This document shows positions 1-10,128 of a DNA stretch of 21,968 bases, piece by piece. Every line of letters begins with the position of its first letter. The first letter of the stretch is position 1. The stretch is from JAWXCM01 sp034408745 (GTDB taxonomy: Bacteria; Acidobacteriota; Terriglobia; Bryobacterales; Bryobacteraceae). Location of the stretch: positions 1 through 21,968 of the forward strand of contig JAWXCM010000372.1 in assembly GCA_034408745.1 (NCBI GenBank), in the 5' to 3' direction. The position numbers and the translations under genes are program-made. The notes under the pieces are model-generated. The model made no database searches and was not told the DNA's origin. It saw nothing but the letters and a program-made list of their open reading frames with translations.

Positions 1-350
1 CCCTCGATCGCTCCGACCACGAACAGGCTCGCCTGCGCTTCCTCGAAGCTCTCCCCATCTACCGCGAAGTCGGCGACCGGCTCGGCGAGGCCAACTGCAT
101 CCAGAGCCTCGGCGACATCGCCCTCCGGCGCTCCGACCACGAACAGGCTCGCCTGCGCTTCCTCGAAGCTCTCCCCATCTACCGCGAATTCGGCGACCGG
201 CTCGGCGAGGCCAACTGCATCATGAGCCTCGGCGACATCGCCCTCCAGCGCTCCGACCACGAACAGGCTCGCCTGCGCTTCCTCGAAGCCCTCCCCATCT
301 TCCGCGAGGTCGGCTCCCGGCTCGGCGAGGCCAACTGCATCCGGAGCCTC
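1..350 (+). repeat. 120-bp tandem repeat, about three near-identical copies, coding for TPR units
   Basis: Lines at 1, 121 and 241 are nearly identical, and so are those at 61, 181 and 301, giving a 120-bp period. The few differences include tac/ttc at the end of the first half-unit and gaa/gag in the second. The period equals exactly 40 codons, so copy gain or loss keeps the frame. The array probably continues to the left of the window. Identity falls off after about 350. Confidence 0.93.
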
Positions 351-599
351 GGGCAGGTGGACGCAGCGGAAGGACTGGTGGACCCTGCAAGGGAACAGTA
401 CGCCGAGGCGCTCGCCATCTTTCGGGCGCTGCCGGAGCCGTACTCGGCCGGACTGTGCCTGTATCATTTTGCAAGACTCGACGCCCCGGGGTCTGAGGCG
501 CGGCGTCAGCATCTGGCGGAGGCGATCGAGGCCTGGAACTCCATTGACCGCCCGGATCTGGTCGCTAGGCTGCGGGCTCGGTTCCCCGGGGAGTGCTGA
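3..599 (+). CDS. Tetratricopeptide-repeat protein, 3' end only (5' truncated by window edge)
   Basis: The reading frame is open from the first bases to a TGA at 597-599 (198 codons visible), so the gene starts outside the window. The visible part has three 40-residue TPR-like units with the pattern RSDHEQARLRFLEALPIYRE, then GDRLGEANCI, then SLGDIAL, followed by a diverged fourth repeat (residues about 118-160) and a capping tail. Such helical repeats form protein-binding scaffolds and often sit C-terminal to NB-ARC/AAA or kinase domains; the missing N-terminus would show which. The repeat units are almost identical at DNA level, which implies recent unit duplication. An in-frame ATG at 222 exists but lies inside a repeat and is not the true start. 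TPR identity is strong; the overall function is unknown. Confidence 0.85.
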   Translation, partial: LDRSDHEQARLRFLEALPIYREVGDRLGEANCIQSLGDIALRRSDHEQARLRFLEALPIYREFGDRLGEANCIMSLGDIALQRSDHEQARLRFLEALPIFREVGSRLGEANCIRSLGQVDAAEGLVDPAREQYAEALAIFRALPEPYSAGLCLYHFARLDAPGSEARRQHLAEAIEAWNSIDRPDLVARLRARFPGEC

Positions 600-638
600 A
601 TGGCCACCTGGAAACGGGGTGGTTGACAATGGAGTTAT

Positions 639-2354
<1,716 letters not shown>

Positions 2355-2357
2355 TCG

Positions 2358-3899
2358 ATGAACATTCTGGGTCTGGGCGGTATTCACAATGAGGCTGCGT
2401 GCGCGTTGTTGCGCAACGGGCAGATCGCCGCAGCGGCTGAGGAGAAGAAGATTGCCCGGCGCGCCACGGCGAACGGGGTGCCGGACCACGCGATTCAGTC
2501 GTGCCTGACGGCCTCGGGTGTGAAGCCTGCGGAGATCGACTGCGTGGCTGTGGTGCGCCCGTTTGCTGAGAACATTCCGCTGGCACTGCGGACGCGCTTT
2601 CCAAACGCGCGGATCGTGGTTGTTGAGCATCACATGGCGCATGCGGCCTCGGCGTATTATCCTTCGCCATTTGACGAAGCGACGGTGCTGACGCTGGATC
2701 GCGGAGGCGACGTGCGGTGCGGAGCCAGGTGGCTTGGGCACGGGACGGAACTGGCGGTCGATAAGGAACTGTATGTTCCCGATTCGCTCGGCGGGCTGTA
2801 CGGGCGGGTGACGGAGCTGCTGGGGTTTGAGCCGAATGCGGACGAGCACAAGGTGCAGTGGCTGTCGACTTCGGGCGATGACCGCTACGTGGGCGTGTTC
2901 GACGAGATGCTGGGCGGGGACTGGCCGAGCTTCGACCGGTCCTGGTTTAATGCCGAGCGAAGCAGCGGGTTTAGCTCGAAGTTTTTCCGGGCGCTCGATC
3001 TGGATCCGGATGCGCCGGTGCCTGCGGGGCTGCATGCGCATATCGCGGCAGGAGTGCAGCGGGCTGTGGAGAAGGCTGTGGGTCGCATGGCGGGCGATGC
3101 GAAGCGGCTGTGCCTGGCCGGTGGTCTGGCAATGAACGCGCTGCTGGTTTCGTCACTGGAACAGGGTCGCGAGGTGTTCGTTCAGCCGGCAGCGGGCAAC
3201 GCGGGAACCGCACTGGGCGCGGTGTTCTCGGCGTGGCATGGCGTGTACCGGGAGACGGCCAGGGTGGCCCTCGGGGATCTGTGTTTCGGACCGCAGTTTC
3301 GTGCGGAGGAAATTAAGCAGGTTCTGGAAAACTGCAAGCTGCATTTCCGGTATTTCATCACCATGGACGAGATCATCGACCTGGCGGTGGCGCAGCTTAG
3401 CGACAACCAGATTGTGGCGTGGATGCACGGGCGGATGGAATTCGGGCCGCGGGCGCTGGGGAATCGTAGTATTCTGGCGTCGCCACTGAATCCGTATTCC
3501 ACGGAAAATCTGAACGTATTTATCAAGCATCGCGAATCATTTCGGAAATTCGCGGCATCGGTACCGGAAGAACAGGCGGGGGAATATTTCGATGTCGGTC
3601 CGAATGCGCGGTATCTGGCGACAGTGGGCCGGGTGAAGGCGGCCCATCGCAAGACGTTTCAGTCGGCGATTCTGGGCGACGACCTGGTGCGCGTCCACAC
3701 CGTTCGCCGAGAGGACAACCCGCTCTATTACAAGCTGCTGCAAGCCGCGGGCCGCGCTACGGGGCTGCCGGTGCTGTACAACACCAGCTTCAACCTGTTC
3801 GGCGACCCGCTGGTCTGTTCGCCTCGTGACGCGGCGCGCAGCTTCTTCTCCTCCGGGATCGACTCCATGTTCGTGGGGAATTTCTTCCTCTCGAAATAA
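2358..3899 (+). CDS. Carbamoyltransferase of the NodU/CmcH family
   Basis: Predicted O-carbamoyltransferase that moves a carbamoyl group from carbamoyl phosphate, via carbamoyl-AMP in characterised relatives, to a hydroxyl acceptor. The N-terminal Kae1-like domain starts MNILGLGGIHNEAA and carries the metal-binding signature HHMAHAASAYY (His91, His92, His95). The C-terminal YrdC-like/CmcH domain carries GRMEFGPRALGNRSILASP and ends with LYNTSFNLFGDPLVCSP. At 513 residues it is somewhat shorter than the common 560-610. The usual FRPFAP loop reads FRKFAASV here. The acceptor cannot be read from sequence; relatives act on Nod factors, antibiotics or polysaccharides, and many have unknown roles. 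The start is 3 bp after the glnS stop, so coupled translation is likely. Its stop at 3897-3899 directly abuts the stop of the convergent cupin gene. Confidence 0.9.
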   Translation: MNILGLGGIHNEAACALLRNGQIAAAAEEKKIARRATANGVPDHAIQSCLTASGVKPAEIDCVAVVRPFAENIPLALRTRFPNARIVVVEHHMAHAASAYYPSPFDEATVLTLDRGGDVRCGARWLGHGTELAVDKELYVPDSLGGLYGRVTELLGFEPNADEHKVQWLSTSGDDRYVGVFDEMLGGDWPSFDRSWFNAERSSGFSSKFFRALDLDPDAPVPAGLHAHIAAGVQRAVEKAVGRMAGDAKRLCLAGGLAMNALLVSSLEQGREVFVQPAAGNAGTALGAVFSAWHGVYRETARVALGDLCFGPQFRAEEIKQVLENCKLHFRYFITMDEIIDLAVAQLSDNQIVAWMHGRMEFGPRALGNRSILASPLNPYSTENLNVFIKHRESFRKFAASVPEEQAGEYFDVGPNARYLATVGRVKAAHRKTFQSAILGDDLVRVHTVRREDNPLYYKLLQAAGRATGLPVLYNTSFNLFGDPLVCSPRDAARSFFSSGIDSMFVGNFFLSK

Positions 3900-4229
3900 T
3901 CAGGCAGCCGGTTTAGCTGATTTGTGCAGATAAAGCAGCATCCGCACGGGTGTCTTTGCCACAACGGAGTGCGTGAGTTTCGGCTCCATGTGCACCAGTG
4001 CACCGGGGCCGACGTCCACCTTTTCGTCGCCTAACGTCAGCTCGGCATCGCCTTCAAGGAACATCATGGTGGCGGGCATCGGTGCGGTGTGCGCCGTCAG
4101 TTCCTGGCCCTGCGCGAAGCCGAACAGGATCACCTTCAGCGCGTCGTCATTGTGGAGCGTGTGGCTGAGGATGCCCTTCTCCGGGATTGCGGTCTCAGTC
4201 AGTAAGTTCGGAACCAGTACATAACCCAT
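3900..4229 (-). CDS. Small single-domain cupin protein
   Basis: The 109-residue product matches a cupin_2 beta-barrel: GQELTAHTAPMPATMMFLEGDAELTLGD forms motif 1, and VGPGALVHMEPKLTHSV forms motif 2. The likely metal ligands are reduced: the motif-1 His pair appears as a single His before the TAPMP stretch, and motif 2 keeps one His near THSVV. It may therefore be a sensor or binding protein rather than an enzyme. It lies 45 bp downstream of the GH42-like gene on the same strand and is the last gene of the receptor-hydrolase operon. Its TGA (3900-3902 complement) touches the stop codon of the opposing carbamoyltransferase. The ATG at 4229 has only a weak AGGT upstream. Confidence 0.85.
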   Translation of the reverse strand: MGYVLVPNLLTETAIPEKGILSHTLHNDDALKVILFGFAQGQELTAHTAPMPATMMFLEGDAELTLGDEKVDVGPGALVHMEPKLTHSVVAKTPVRMLLYLHKSAKPAA

Positions 4230-4262
4230 GACCTGAGTATGCGCGGGTTCCTGACGACCAGG

Positions 4263-4280
4263 CAGTGACCGGAGTCACTG
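4263..4280. other. Short hairpin at the 3' end of the GH42-like gene
   Basis: CAGTGAC (4263-4269) pairs perfectly with GTCACTG (4274-4280) around a 4-base loop, and it contains the hydrolase stop codon. There is no T tract, so it is not a typical intrinsic terminator. It could stabilise or process the message between the hydrolase and the cupin. Confidence 0.4.
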
Positions 4281-6473
4281 GCGCGGCGCTTTTTCCAAAC
4301 GAAGCCAGCGGCCACTAAAGCGCTCGAGTGGAATGGGCTTCGTGGTGTCCACCGGTTTGCCGGTGAGAACATCGGTGGCGGAACTGTAGCGGAATGCACC
4401 CGTGTCCAGCCGCACTGACTTCGTATCCGATTCGTTGATAAAGAAGTAGTGGTCGGCGGCGGGAGCGGCGAGGCGGTAGACGGCGGCTCCGAGGCAGGAA
4501 TAGGGCGGCTTGAGATCCCCCATCAGGTACTTCCTAAGCTGGAACTCGAGGTTGCTCTTGCCGGGCTTGAAATGCGCGTACGATGCGTCCCATGCCAGCA
4601 CGACAGCCGCGCCCTTGCCGAGCTTCACTTCCGTCACGGCCGGCTCATCGGTCTGGAAGCGCAGTTTGACCTGCGCCCGGGTCGGTGTCAGAGCGAAAAC
4701 GAACCCATCGAGTTTCTGATTCATCAGCACCCGCACCACGTTGCTGGAGTACTGGCTGTCGCTGATCTCGACGCCGAACAGGCGCTCGAAGGCGGAGCCC
4801 TCGGCGGTATTGAGGACCAGCCCGTGCTCGTCATACAGAGCGCCAGGGGCATCGAGCACGACGCGTCCCCCGTTCTTCACATACTCAATCAGCTTTTCCA
4901 GCAACTGGTTGGAAACAGCGATTTGTGCCGGCAGGTAAATGACCTTGTAACGGGGTGCCAGACCGGCTTCGATATCGGCGGGAGTAACGTGTTCCCAGGG
5001 GATGCTGCCGTTGATCAACGCCCGGCTGATACCGACGCGGGCCTGCATGGGATAGTGGCGAAAGTGGTCGCGCCCGCGGAGAGACATGGCGGCCCAGATG
5101 GCGTCGCTGTCCCAGTTGTACAGCACGCCGACCTGGGGTTCTTTGCGGGCTTCCCAGAGTTCGTCGCGGAGCTTTTCGGCAGCCTGGGCGATCTGGCCCG
5201 CGCGAATGGCCCGTTCCGTGGCCTTGCCATTGCGGTCGAGGAGCGCGTACTCGCCGCCTTCCCAGCCGGCCCGTCGAAAGTTCCAGGTCCACACGCCCGC
5301 GCCTTTAAAGCCGCCAGCCAGGTACGACAGGAAAAGCTGCGTGATAGTGCCGGCGGTGGCGCTGAAGCCAGGTGTGGTCGAGCCCTGCTCGTAGTCCCAG
5401 CCCTTGGCTCCGGTGAACTGCTGCGGCCCCCCTGTGCTCTCCCAGGCGCCAGTCCAGCCGCCCTTGAACAGGTCTGCCGCAAAGCTCACTTGCATATAAA
5501 TGGGCAGCGGGACCTCATAGCCGACCTCGCCGAAGTGCCAGGCGAAGTGGATGGACGGGTAGAACGAGCCGGTCTGCGTCTGGGTATTGGCGAGCGCTTC
5601 CATCTTTGTCGCGCGCCAGGCGAAAGGGAGAAACAAACCCATTTCGCCGCCGGTGCGTGTGGGGGCGTTTGGGTTCGTTTTGTTGGCGGCGTTGGCCAGA
5701 GACTGGATGTCGCGCGTGTGGTATTCGGCCTTGAAGCGGAGCACGTCGCGAACGCGGCCGTACTCGCCGCCATATCCGCGGAGGTTGTTGGGGAGTGAAG
5801 CAATGTGCGCAACACCGCTGTCGACGTCATCCCAGCTTTGGAATGGTTTTGCGTCGATGCCGACCTCGTACTGGTTCCAGGCAACAGCGATCTCAAGGGG
5901 TGACTTATAGTTGTCCCGCAGCCAGCGCTGAAAGAACTTCACATCTTCGGAGCGGAGTATCGGGTCCGGGGTGAACTTAAATCCCGTGCTTTCGAGGTGC
6001 GGGCGGCCGCTGTCGAGCGCGATGCCCTTGCGTATTACCTCCTTCTGGTACGCAAGCATGCGGGGGTCGGTGCGGATCTGCTGTTTTGTTGCGTTCTCCG
6101 GCAGCCCGAGTTTCCGCAGAAGCTCCGGTGTGACGCGCTCCCAGCCGCCCTCGCCGTACCAGAACGGGATGATGCCTTCTTCCAGCGCAATCTCCAGCAC
6201 CTTTGCCTGGGGCCACTCGGGCGTTTCCTGCGTCTGCTTCAGATTATTGAAGCCGAGCTTCTTCATCAGGCGGAAGTGCTCCCGCATTTGCTGCTCGGTC
6301 ATGCCGCTCCAGGGAAGGAAGACGACACCAAATGGCATCGGCGCCAGCTCCCGGATCTTGCGCTGCATGGGCGAATCGTGAAGCTTGTCGTAGAGTTGCG
6401 TCAGGTACGGATCGTCTGCCGCTGCCGCCGCGGTCACTGCCAGAGCCACGGCGGCGAATAGTTTAAAAATCAT
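4275..6473 (-). CDS. Secreted glycoside hydrolase, GH42 (beta-galactosidase)-like
   Basis: The 732-residue product begins with a Sec signal peptide (MIFKLFAAVALAVTAAAAA, cleavage near residue 19), so it should act in the periplasm or outside. The TIM-barrel region (about 45-420) follows GH42 order: FQRWLRDNYKSPLEIAVAWN matches the FRxWLxxKYG..LNxAWG segment, TGAWESTGG offers a nucleophile at Glu345, and VWTWNFRRAGWEGGEYALLD matches the segment after it. Residues about 430-560 resemble the GH42 trimerisation domain (VGVLYNWDSDAIW, VIYLPAQIAVS, YVKNGGRVVLDAPG). The usual Asn-Glu acid/base motif before FQRW is not seen, so substrate and mechanism are uncertain. The frame runs open upstream to 7019, but that part lies inside the receptor gene; ATG 6473 is chosen because the signal peptide starts there, 11 bp after the receptor stop. 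Confidence 0.85.
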   Translation of the reverse strand: MIFKLFAAVALAVTAAAAADDPYLTQLYDKLHDSPMQRKIRELAPMPFGVVFLPWSGMTEQQMREHFRLMKKLGFNNLKQTQETPEWPQAKVLEIALEEGIIPFWYGEGGWERVTPELLRKLGLPENATKQQIRTDPRMLAYQKEVIRKGIALDSGRPHLESTGFKFTPDPILRSEDVKFFQRWLRDNYKSPLEIAVAWNQYEVGIDAKPFQSWDDVDSGVAHIASLPNNLRGYGGEYGRVRDVLRFKAEYHTRDIQSLANAANKTNPNAPTRTGGEMGLFLPFAWRATKMEALANTQTQTGSFYPSIHFAWHFGEVGYEVPLPIYMQVSFAADLFKGGWTGAWESTGGPQQFTGAKGWDYEQGSTTPGFSATAGTITQLFLSYLAGGFKGAGVWTWNFRRAGWEGGEYALLDRNGKATERAIRAGQIAQAAEKLRDELWEARKEPQVGVLYNWDSDAIWAAMSLRGRDHFRHYPMQARVGISRALINGSIPWEHVTPADIEAGLAPRYKVIYLPAQIAVSNQLLEKLIEYVKNGGRVVLDAPGALYDEHGLVLNTAEGSAFERLFGVEISDSQYSSNVVRVLMNQKLDGFVFALTPTRAQVKLRFQTDEPAVTEVKLGKGAAVVLAWDASYAHFKPGKSNLEFQLRKYLMGDLKPPYSCLGAAVYRLAAPAADHYFFINESDTKSVRLDTGAFRYSSATDVLTGKPVDTTKPIPLERFSGRWLRLEKAPRQ

Positions 6474-6484
6474 CGTTCTCGGTA

Positions 6485-9400
6485 TCAGAATACGAAACGT
6501 GCGCCGAACTGCATGGTTCTCGGGCTGTTCTGCAGTGACTGCAGATACCCGAACTCGGCTCGCTGCACGTTTTGCGCGTTTGCATCCAGCTGGAACACCG
6601 GGTGATTGAAGAAGTTGGTGCTCTCCAGACGGATCTGCAGGAAGCTCTTTTCCGTGAAGTTGAAGTTCTTCATCACCGAAAAGTCGGTCTGATTGAAGCG
6701 AGGCTGCCGGAGGTTCGGCAGGACGTGCGGGACGCTGCCGAACTGGAAGCGGGGCGTGGTCTGGAAGGCCTCCAGGTTCAGATAGCGAGGCTTTCCGGCA
6801 GCCGGGAACCCAACCGCGGAACTGACGCTGTTGTCGTTCACATAGTTGCCCACCAGCGTGGGCCGCAGGTTCCCATAGCCAAGTCCGCCGATAAAATTGT
6901 CGGTCTGACGAACCTGTAGCGGATACCCCGACTGGATGACGGTAAAGCCGGACACCTTCCAGCCGCCGACCACAGCATCCGCTACGCGTCCACCGGCCCC
7001 CGAAGGTGAGCCGAGCCACCGCTTGCCTTTGCCGAAGGGCAGATCGTACAGGTACGTGGCGACGAGTTTCTGGGGAATATCCTGCACGGAGATCCCGCGA
7101 ATGTCTTTGAACGTTTTGCCGTCCTGCGGGAGGCCGTACTGCGTGCCTGTCTTGGCGGCGGTGTCCTCAATTAGCTTCGAAACCGTGTAACTGAGCAACA
7201 GGCTGATGCCGCTGGAGTACCTCCGCTCCAGCCGGAAAAAGCCTCCGGTATACGTCGAATTTCCTGTGGATCGCTGCAGGATTCGCGTGCCGCCTGCCAG
7301 ATGAGGGTAAGGCATGAGCAGGTATTTGTACGCGACGGTCGGCTGATTGAGGACGCTGTTGTTGTTAGCCGCGAGGGTGCCAAAGAAGGGGTTTGGTACG
7401 TTTCGGTCGAGCACTGTGCCCAGGCTCAGGTACGGCGGGTCAAGCGTGCTCATCAGCGGGTTTCCGCCCACGTAGAGATGCACGCCACGGTTGCCCACGA
7501 AGCTGGCTTCGGCAACCCATTTCCCGATCTGACGCTGGAGTCCGAGGTTGTAGCTGATCTCGTAGGAAGGCCGCTGGTCGATGGCGTAACCGAAGCTGGA
7601 GTTGCCCATGTAGCGGCGGATGATCTCGGCGGGATCGTTGGTGCCGGGGAACAGACCGGCGTCGGCCGGGAACGGGTTGCTGAGTGAGACTGCCGGGGTG
7701 GCGCCATTGTCCCTGGTCACAATCGCCGATCCGGTGGAGTTGAAGTAGGTCTGCATCGACAACGACCCGGCACCAGACGCGTTGCCGGTGAAGCCGGAGT
7801 AGAGGATGCCGAAGCCGCTGCGAAGTACGGTCTTTGCATCAAGGGCGTACGCGAGGCCGAGCCGCGGGCCGAAGTTCTTCCACTGAGAGTTCGAGTTGCC
7901 GCGTTCGCTGCGGGTGGGGCTGGCCACCACGCCGATGCCGCCGAGGAACGGGCCGCTCAGGTTCGGCGCGGGAGAACCGGCCGGGAGCAGTCCTGTGGCG
8001 ATCACGTCGCGCTGGAAGTTGAAGTCGCTGCGGACTTTGAAGCCCATATCGGCGCCGTAATCGCTGTAGATAAGGCGGTTGAAGCGTTCGGTCTCGGGTG
8101 CTTCGTATTCCCAGCGGAGACCCAGGTTCAGTGTCAGTTTGTTGCTGACCTTATAGTCGTCCTGAACGAACAGCGCGTGGTTGGCGAAGAGTACGGCCCA
8201 GCCGAATTTGTTGCCGTCGAAATTGAAGTTGTTCGGCAGACCCAGCAGATAGCTGGCGAACCCCGAGCCCTGCTGTGCGAAGGCGGCGTTGTAGTTCACC
8301 CCGGTCCAGCGGCCGTCAAAATTGGCCCCTCCGGACGGCGTCCCCGCTTCGTTGTTGTTCAGATACGACTTGCGTTGCTCATAACCGAACTTGACGGTAT
8401 GGCGCGACCAGATTTTCGTTGCCGACAGATTGCCGAAGAAATAGCGGTCGCGAAGCCAGGTGGTCTGGAAATTGACGCCGAGACCCGATACCTTCTCGAA
8501 ATTCATGTTCGGGATGAAGCGCGGGTCCAGCTCCCGCTTGGCGTTGGCCGCGAACGGGATCTGAGTGGGGTCGAAATTGTCGAACACCGGGTAATAGGTG
8601 GAATCGCGCGGCGCAGCACCGAACTGTGCGGAAACCAGGAAGGTCGGCCTGACCGTCCAGTTGTAGCTGACGGTGGAGCCGGTCTGCGTCTCCCAGGACG
8701 GGCGCACGCCGGACGTCGCCGGGCCAGCCCAGTAGTTGGGCAGTGACTGGCTGTTCTTGCGCGTGAGTCGGACGTAGAGGCGCTGGCTGGATCCGAAGTT
8801 CTGATCGAAACGAGCCGTAATGTCGTTGCGCTGTGATTCGCTGGAGGACTGGCCCGCGAAGTTATTTACGCCGTTGCCGGGGTCGCCGGGACGATTCGGG
8901 AGCGGCCAGAGGGAGAGCATGTAGCGCGAGACCGGGTCGAAGCGGTTAGACGGGATCTGGTTATTGGCGAACGGCGTGCGGCTGTTGGTAGCGGGATTGT
9001 AAGTGGTCGGGTCATAGACGGTCACCTTCTGACCACTGGTGTTGAGAGTCTGGGAGAAATCGCCCGCGCGCTCCAGCGCCGTCGGCATGGTGGCGAGCCG
9101 CAGCAGACCTTCCTGATTCTGCCGTTCCCCGTCGAAGTTGAAGAAGAAGAAGGACCTGTTACGCCCGTTGTAGAGCTTCGGGATCATCACCGGACCGCCG
9201 ATGGTTCCGCCGAACAGGTGGCGCTGGAAGGCGGCTTTGGAGGCGCCGCGGCGGTTGGAATCCCAGTCCCTCGCATTGAAAATGTCACTCATGCCGAACT
9301 CGTAAAGCGAGCCGTGCCACTGGTTGGTTCCCGCCTTGGTCTGGATGTTAATAGCACCGCCGGAGAGCCGTCCGTACTCGGCGGACAGGTTGTTGGTCTC

Positions 9401-10027
9401 CACCTTGAATTCTTCGATGGCGTCGATGGAGGGAAGCGCGGTGGAGCGAGCGTCGGAGACGGCTGAAGTGGGCGAGCCGTCGACATAGAACTCGACCAGA
9501 CGGGTTCGTCCGCCACCGAGCCGCAGGTCGCCAAGGTTGCTGTCGCGTCCGCCAACGCCGGGTGCCAGCTGGACCAGGCGGGCCGGATCGCGGCCGGGCA
9601 GCGGGAGTTCCATGATCTTGCGGTTGTCGATGACCTGACCGAGGCTGGCGTTGGTGGTAGTCAGCAGCGGCGTCTCGGCGGTGACCTCGATCTTCTCCGT
9701 GACGTTGCCCAGTTCGAGTTTCACGTCGACGCCGATCTTGTCGCCGACCGCGAGCGTCAGGCCACTGCGTTCGAAGGTCTTGAAGCCAGGTGCTTCCACG
9801 GTCAGGCGGTAGATGCCGCGCTGGAGCGCCGGGAACAGATAGTTGCCGGCTGAGCCAGAGGTGGCGGTCAGCCGCACACCGGTTTCCTGATTGGACAGTG
9901 TTACGCCTGCTCCGGCGACCCCCGCACTGGACGCGTCGAGGACCGTTCCACTAACTGAAGATGTGTTGACCTGGGCCGTCACAACAGAGACGACAGCAAG
10001 CAGTGCGAAAAGGAGTTTCTGCCTCAT
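6485..10027 (-). CDS. Oar-like TonB-dependent outer-membrane receptor with N-terminal carboxypeptidase-regulatory-like domain
   Basis: The product has 1180 residues with a signal peptide (MRQKLLFALLAVVSVVTAQV). Residues about 23-105 form a CarboxypepD_reg/Big-like domain (SGTVLDASSAGVAGAGVTLS, then YRLTVEAPGFKTFERSG). Residues about 115-240 form the plug (TEKIEVTAETPLLTTTNASL, ELPLPGRDPARLVQLAPGV, IEEFKVETNNLSAEYGRLSG). The remainder is a long beta-barrel, and the last residue is Phe (GARFVF), as expected for BAM-assembled barrels. Large receptors of this type are numerous in Acidobacteriota and probably import oligosaccharides or other polymers. The frame extends 40 codons further upstream, but the signal peptide fixes ATG 10027. 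The gene heads an operon with the GH42-like hydrolase 11 bp downstream, which suggests glycan import coupled to degradation. Confidence 0.92.
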   Translation of the reverse strand: MRQKLLFALLAVVSVVTAQVNTSSVSGTVLDASSAGVAGAGVTLSNQETGVRLTATSGSAGNYLFPALQRGIYRLTVEAPGFKTFERSGLTLAVGDKIGVDVKLELGNVTEKIEVTAETPLLTTTNASLGQVIDNRKIMELPLPGRDPARLVQLAPGVGGRDSNLGDLRLGGGRTRLVEFYVDGSPTSAVSDARSTALPSIDAIEEFKVETNNLSAEYGRLSGGAINIQTKAGTNQWHGSLYEFGMSDIFNARDWDSNRRGASKAAFQRHLFGGTIGGPVMIPKLYNGRNRSFFFFNFDGERQNQEGLLRLATMPTALERAGDFSQTLNTSGQKVTVYDPTTYNPATNSRTPFANNQIPSNRFDPVSRYMLSLWPLPNRPGDPGNGVNNFAGQSSSESQRNDITARFDQNFGSSQRLYVRLTRKNSQSLPNYWAGPATSGVRPSWETQTGSTVSYNWTVRPTFLVSAQFGAAPRDSTYYPVFDNFDPTQIPFAANAKRELDPRFIPNMNFEKVSGLGVNFQTTWLRDRYFFGNLSATKIWSRHTVKFGYEQRKSYLNNNEAGTPSGGANFDGRWTGVNYNAAFAQQGSGFASYLLGLPNNFNFDGNKFGWAVLFANHALFVQDDYKVSNKLTLNLGLRWEYEAPETERFNRLIYSDYGADMGFKVRSDFNFQRDVIATGLLPAGSPAPNLSGPFLGGIGVVASPTRSERGNSNSQWKNFGPRLGLAYALDAKTVLRSGFGILYSGFTGNASGAGSLSMQTYFNSTGSAIVTRDNGATPAVSLSNPFPADAGLFPGTNDPAEIIRRYMGNSSFGYAIDQRPSYEISYNLGLQRQIGKWVAEASFVGNRGVHLYVGGNPLMSTLDPPYLSLGTVLDRNVPNPFFGTLAANNNSVLNQPTVAYKYLLMPYPHLAGGTRILQRSTGNSTYTGGFFRLERRYSSGISLLLSYTVSKLIEDTAAKTGTQYGLPQDGKTFKDIRGISVQDIPQKLVATYLYDLPFGKGKRWLGSPSGAGGRVADAVVGGWKVSGFTVIQSGYPLQVRQTDNFIGGLGYGNLRPTLVGNYVNDNSVSSAVGFPAAGKPRYLNLEAFQTTPRFQFGSVPHVLPNLRQPRFNQTDFSVMKNFNFTEKSFLQIRLESTNFFNHPVFQLDANAQNVQRAEFGYLQSLQNSPRTMQFGARFVF

Positions 10028-10037
10028 GGTTGAGGCA
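10020..10037 (-). promoter_or_regulatory. Hairpin enclosing the start codon of the receptor gene
   Basis: TGCCTCA (10020-10026) and TGAGGCA (10031-10037) form a perfect 7-bp stem with a 4-base loop. The ATG (10027-10025 on the minus strand) lies at the loop-stem junction. No good Shine-Dalgarno sequence is visible just upstream. The structure could restrain translation initiation of this large outer-membrane protein. This is an inference from base pairing only. Confidence 0.45.
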
Positions 10038-10069
10038 AGCCTATTCCCGTTAATCGGTTTATGGAAGTA

Positions 10070-10100
10070 TGAAAGGTGTTTGAAACGGTATGAAACGTGA
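10070..10100. promoter_or_regulatory. Three phased direct repeats between divergent regulator and receptor genes
   Basis: TGAAAGG at 10070, TGAAACG at 10081 and TGAAACG at 10091 are direct repeats spaced 11 and 10 bp apart, so they lie on one face of the helix. They sit in the 101-bp gap between the divergent starts at 10027 and 10129. The adjacent gene encodes a probable DNA-binding membrane regulator, so this is a strong candidate operator or activator site. Confidence 0.6.
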
Positions 10101-10128
10101 TAGATTGCTGGGTACCCGGTTGTTTTAA

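Noticed and set aside
1..350. CRISPR array
   Set aside because: Repeats are contiguous 120-bp coding units without unique spacers.
4449..5798. 449-codon open frame on the + strand opposite the GH42-like gene
   Set aside because: Its composition follows the third-position pattern of the opposite gene and shows no domain; the minus-strand product has a signal peptide and GH42 landmarks.
6474..7019. 182-codon upstream extension of the GH42-like frame
   Set aside because: It lies within the receptor gene in another frame, and the signal peptide marks the true start at 6473.
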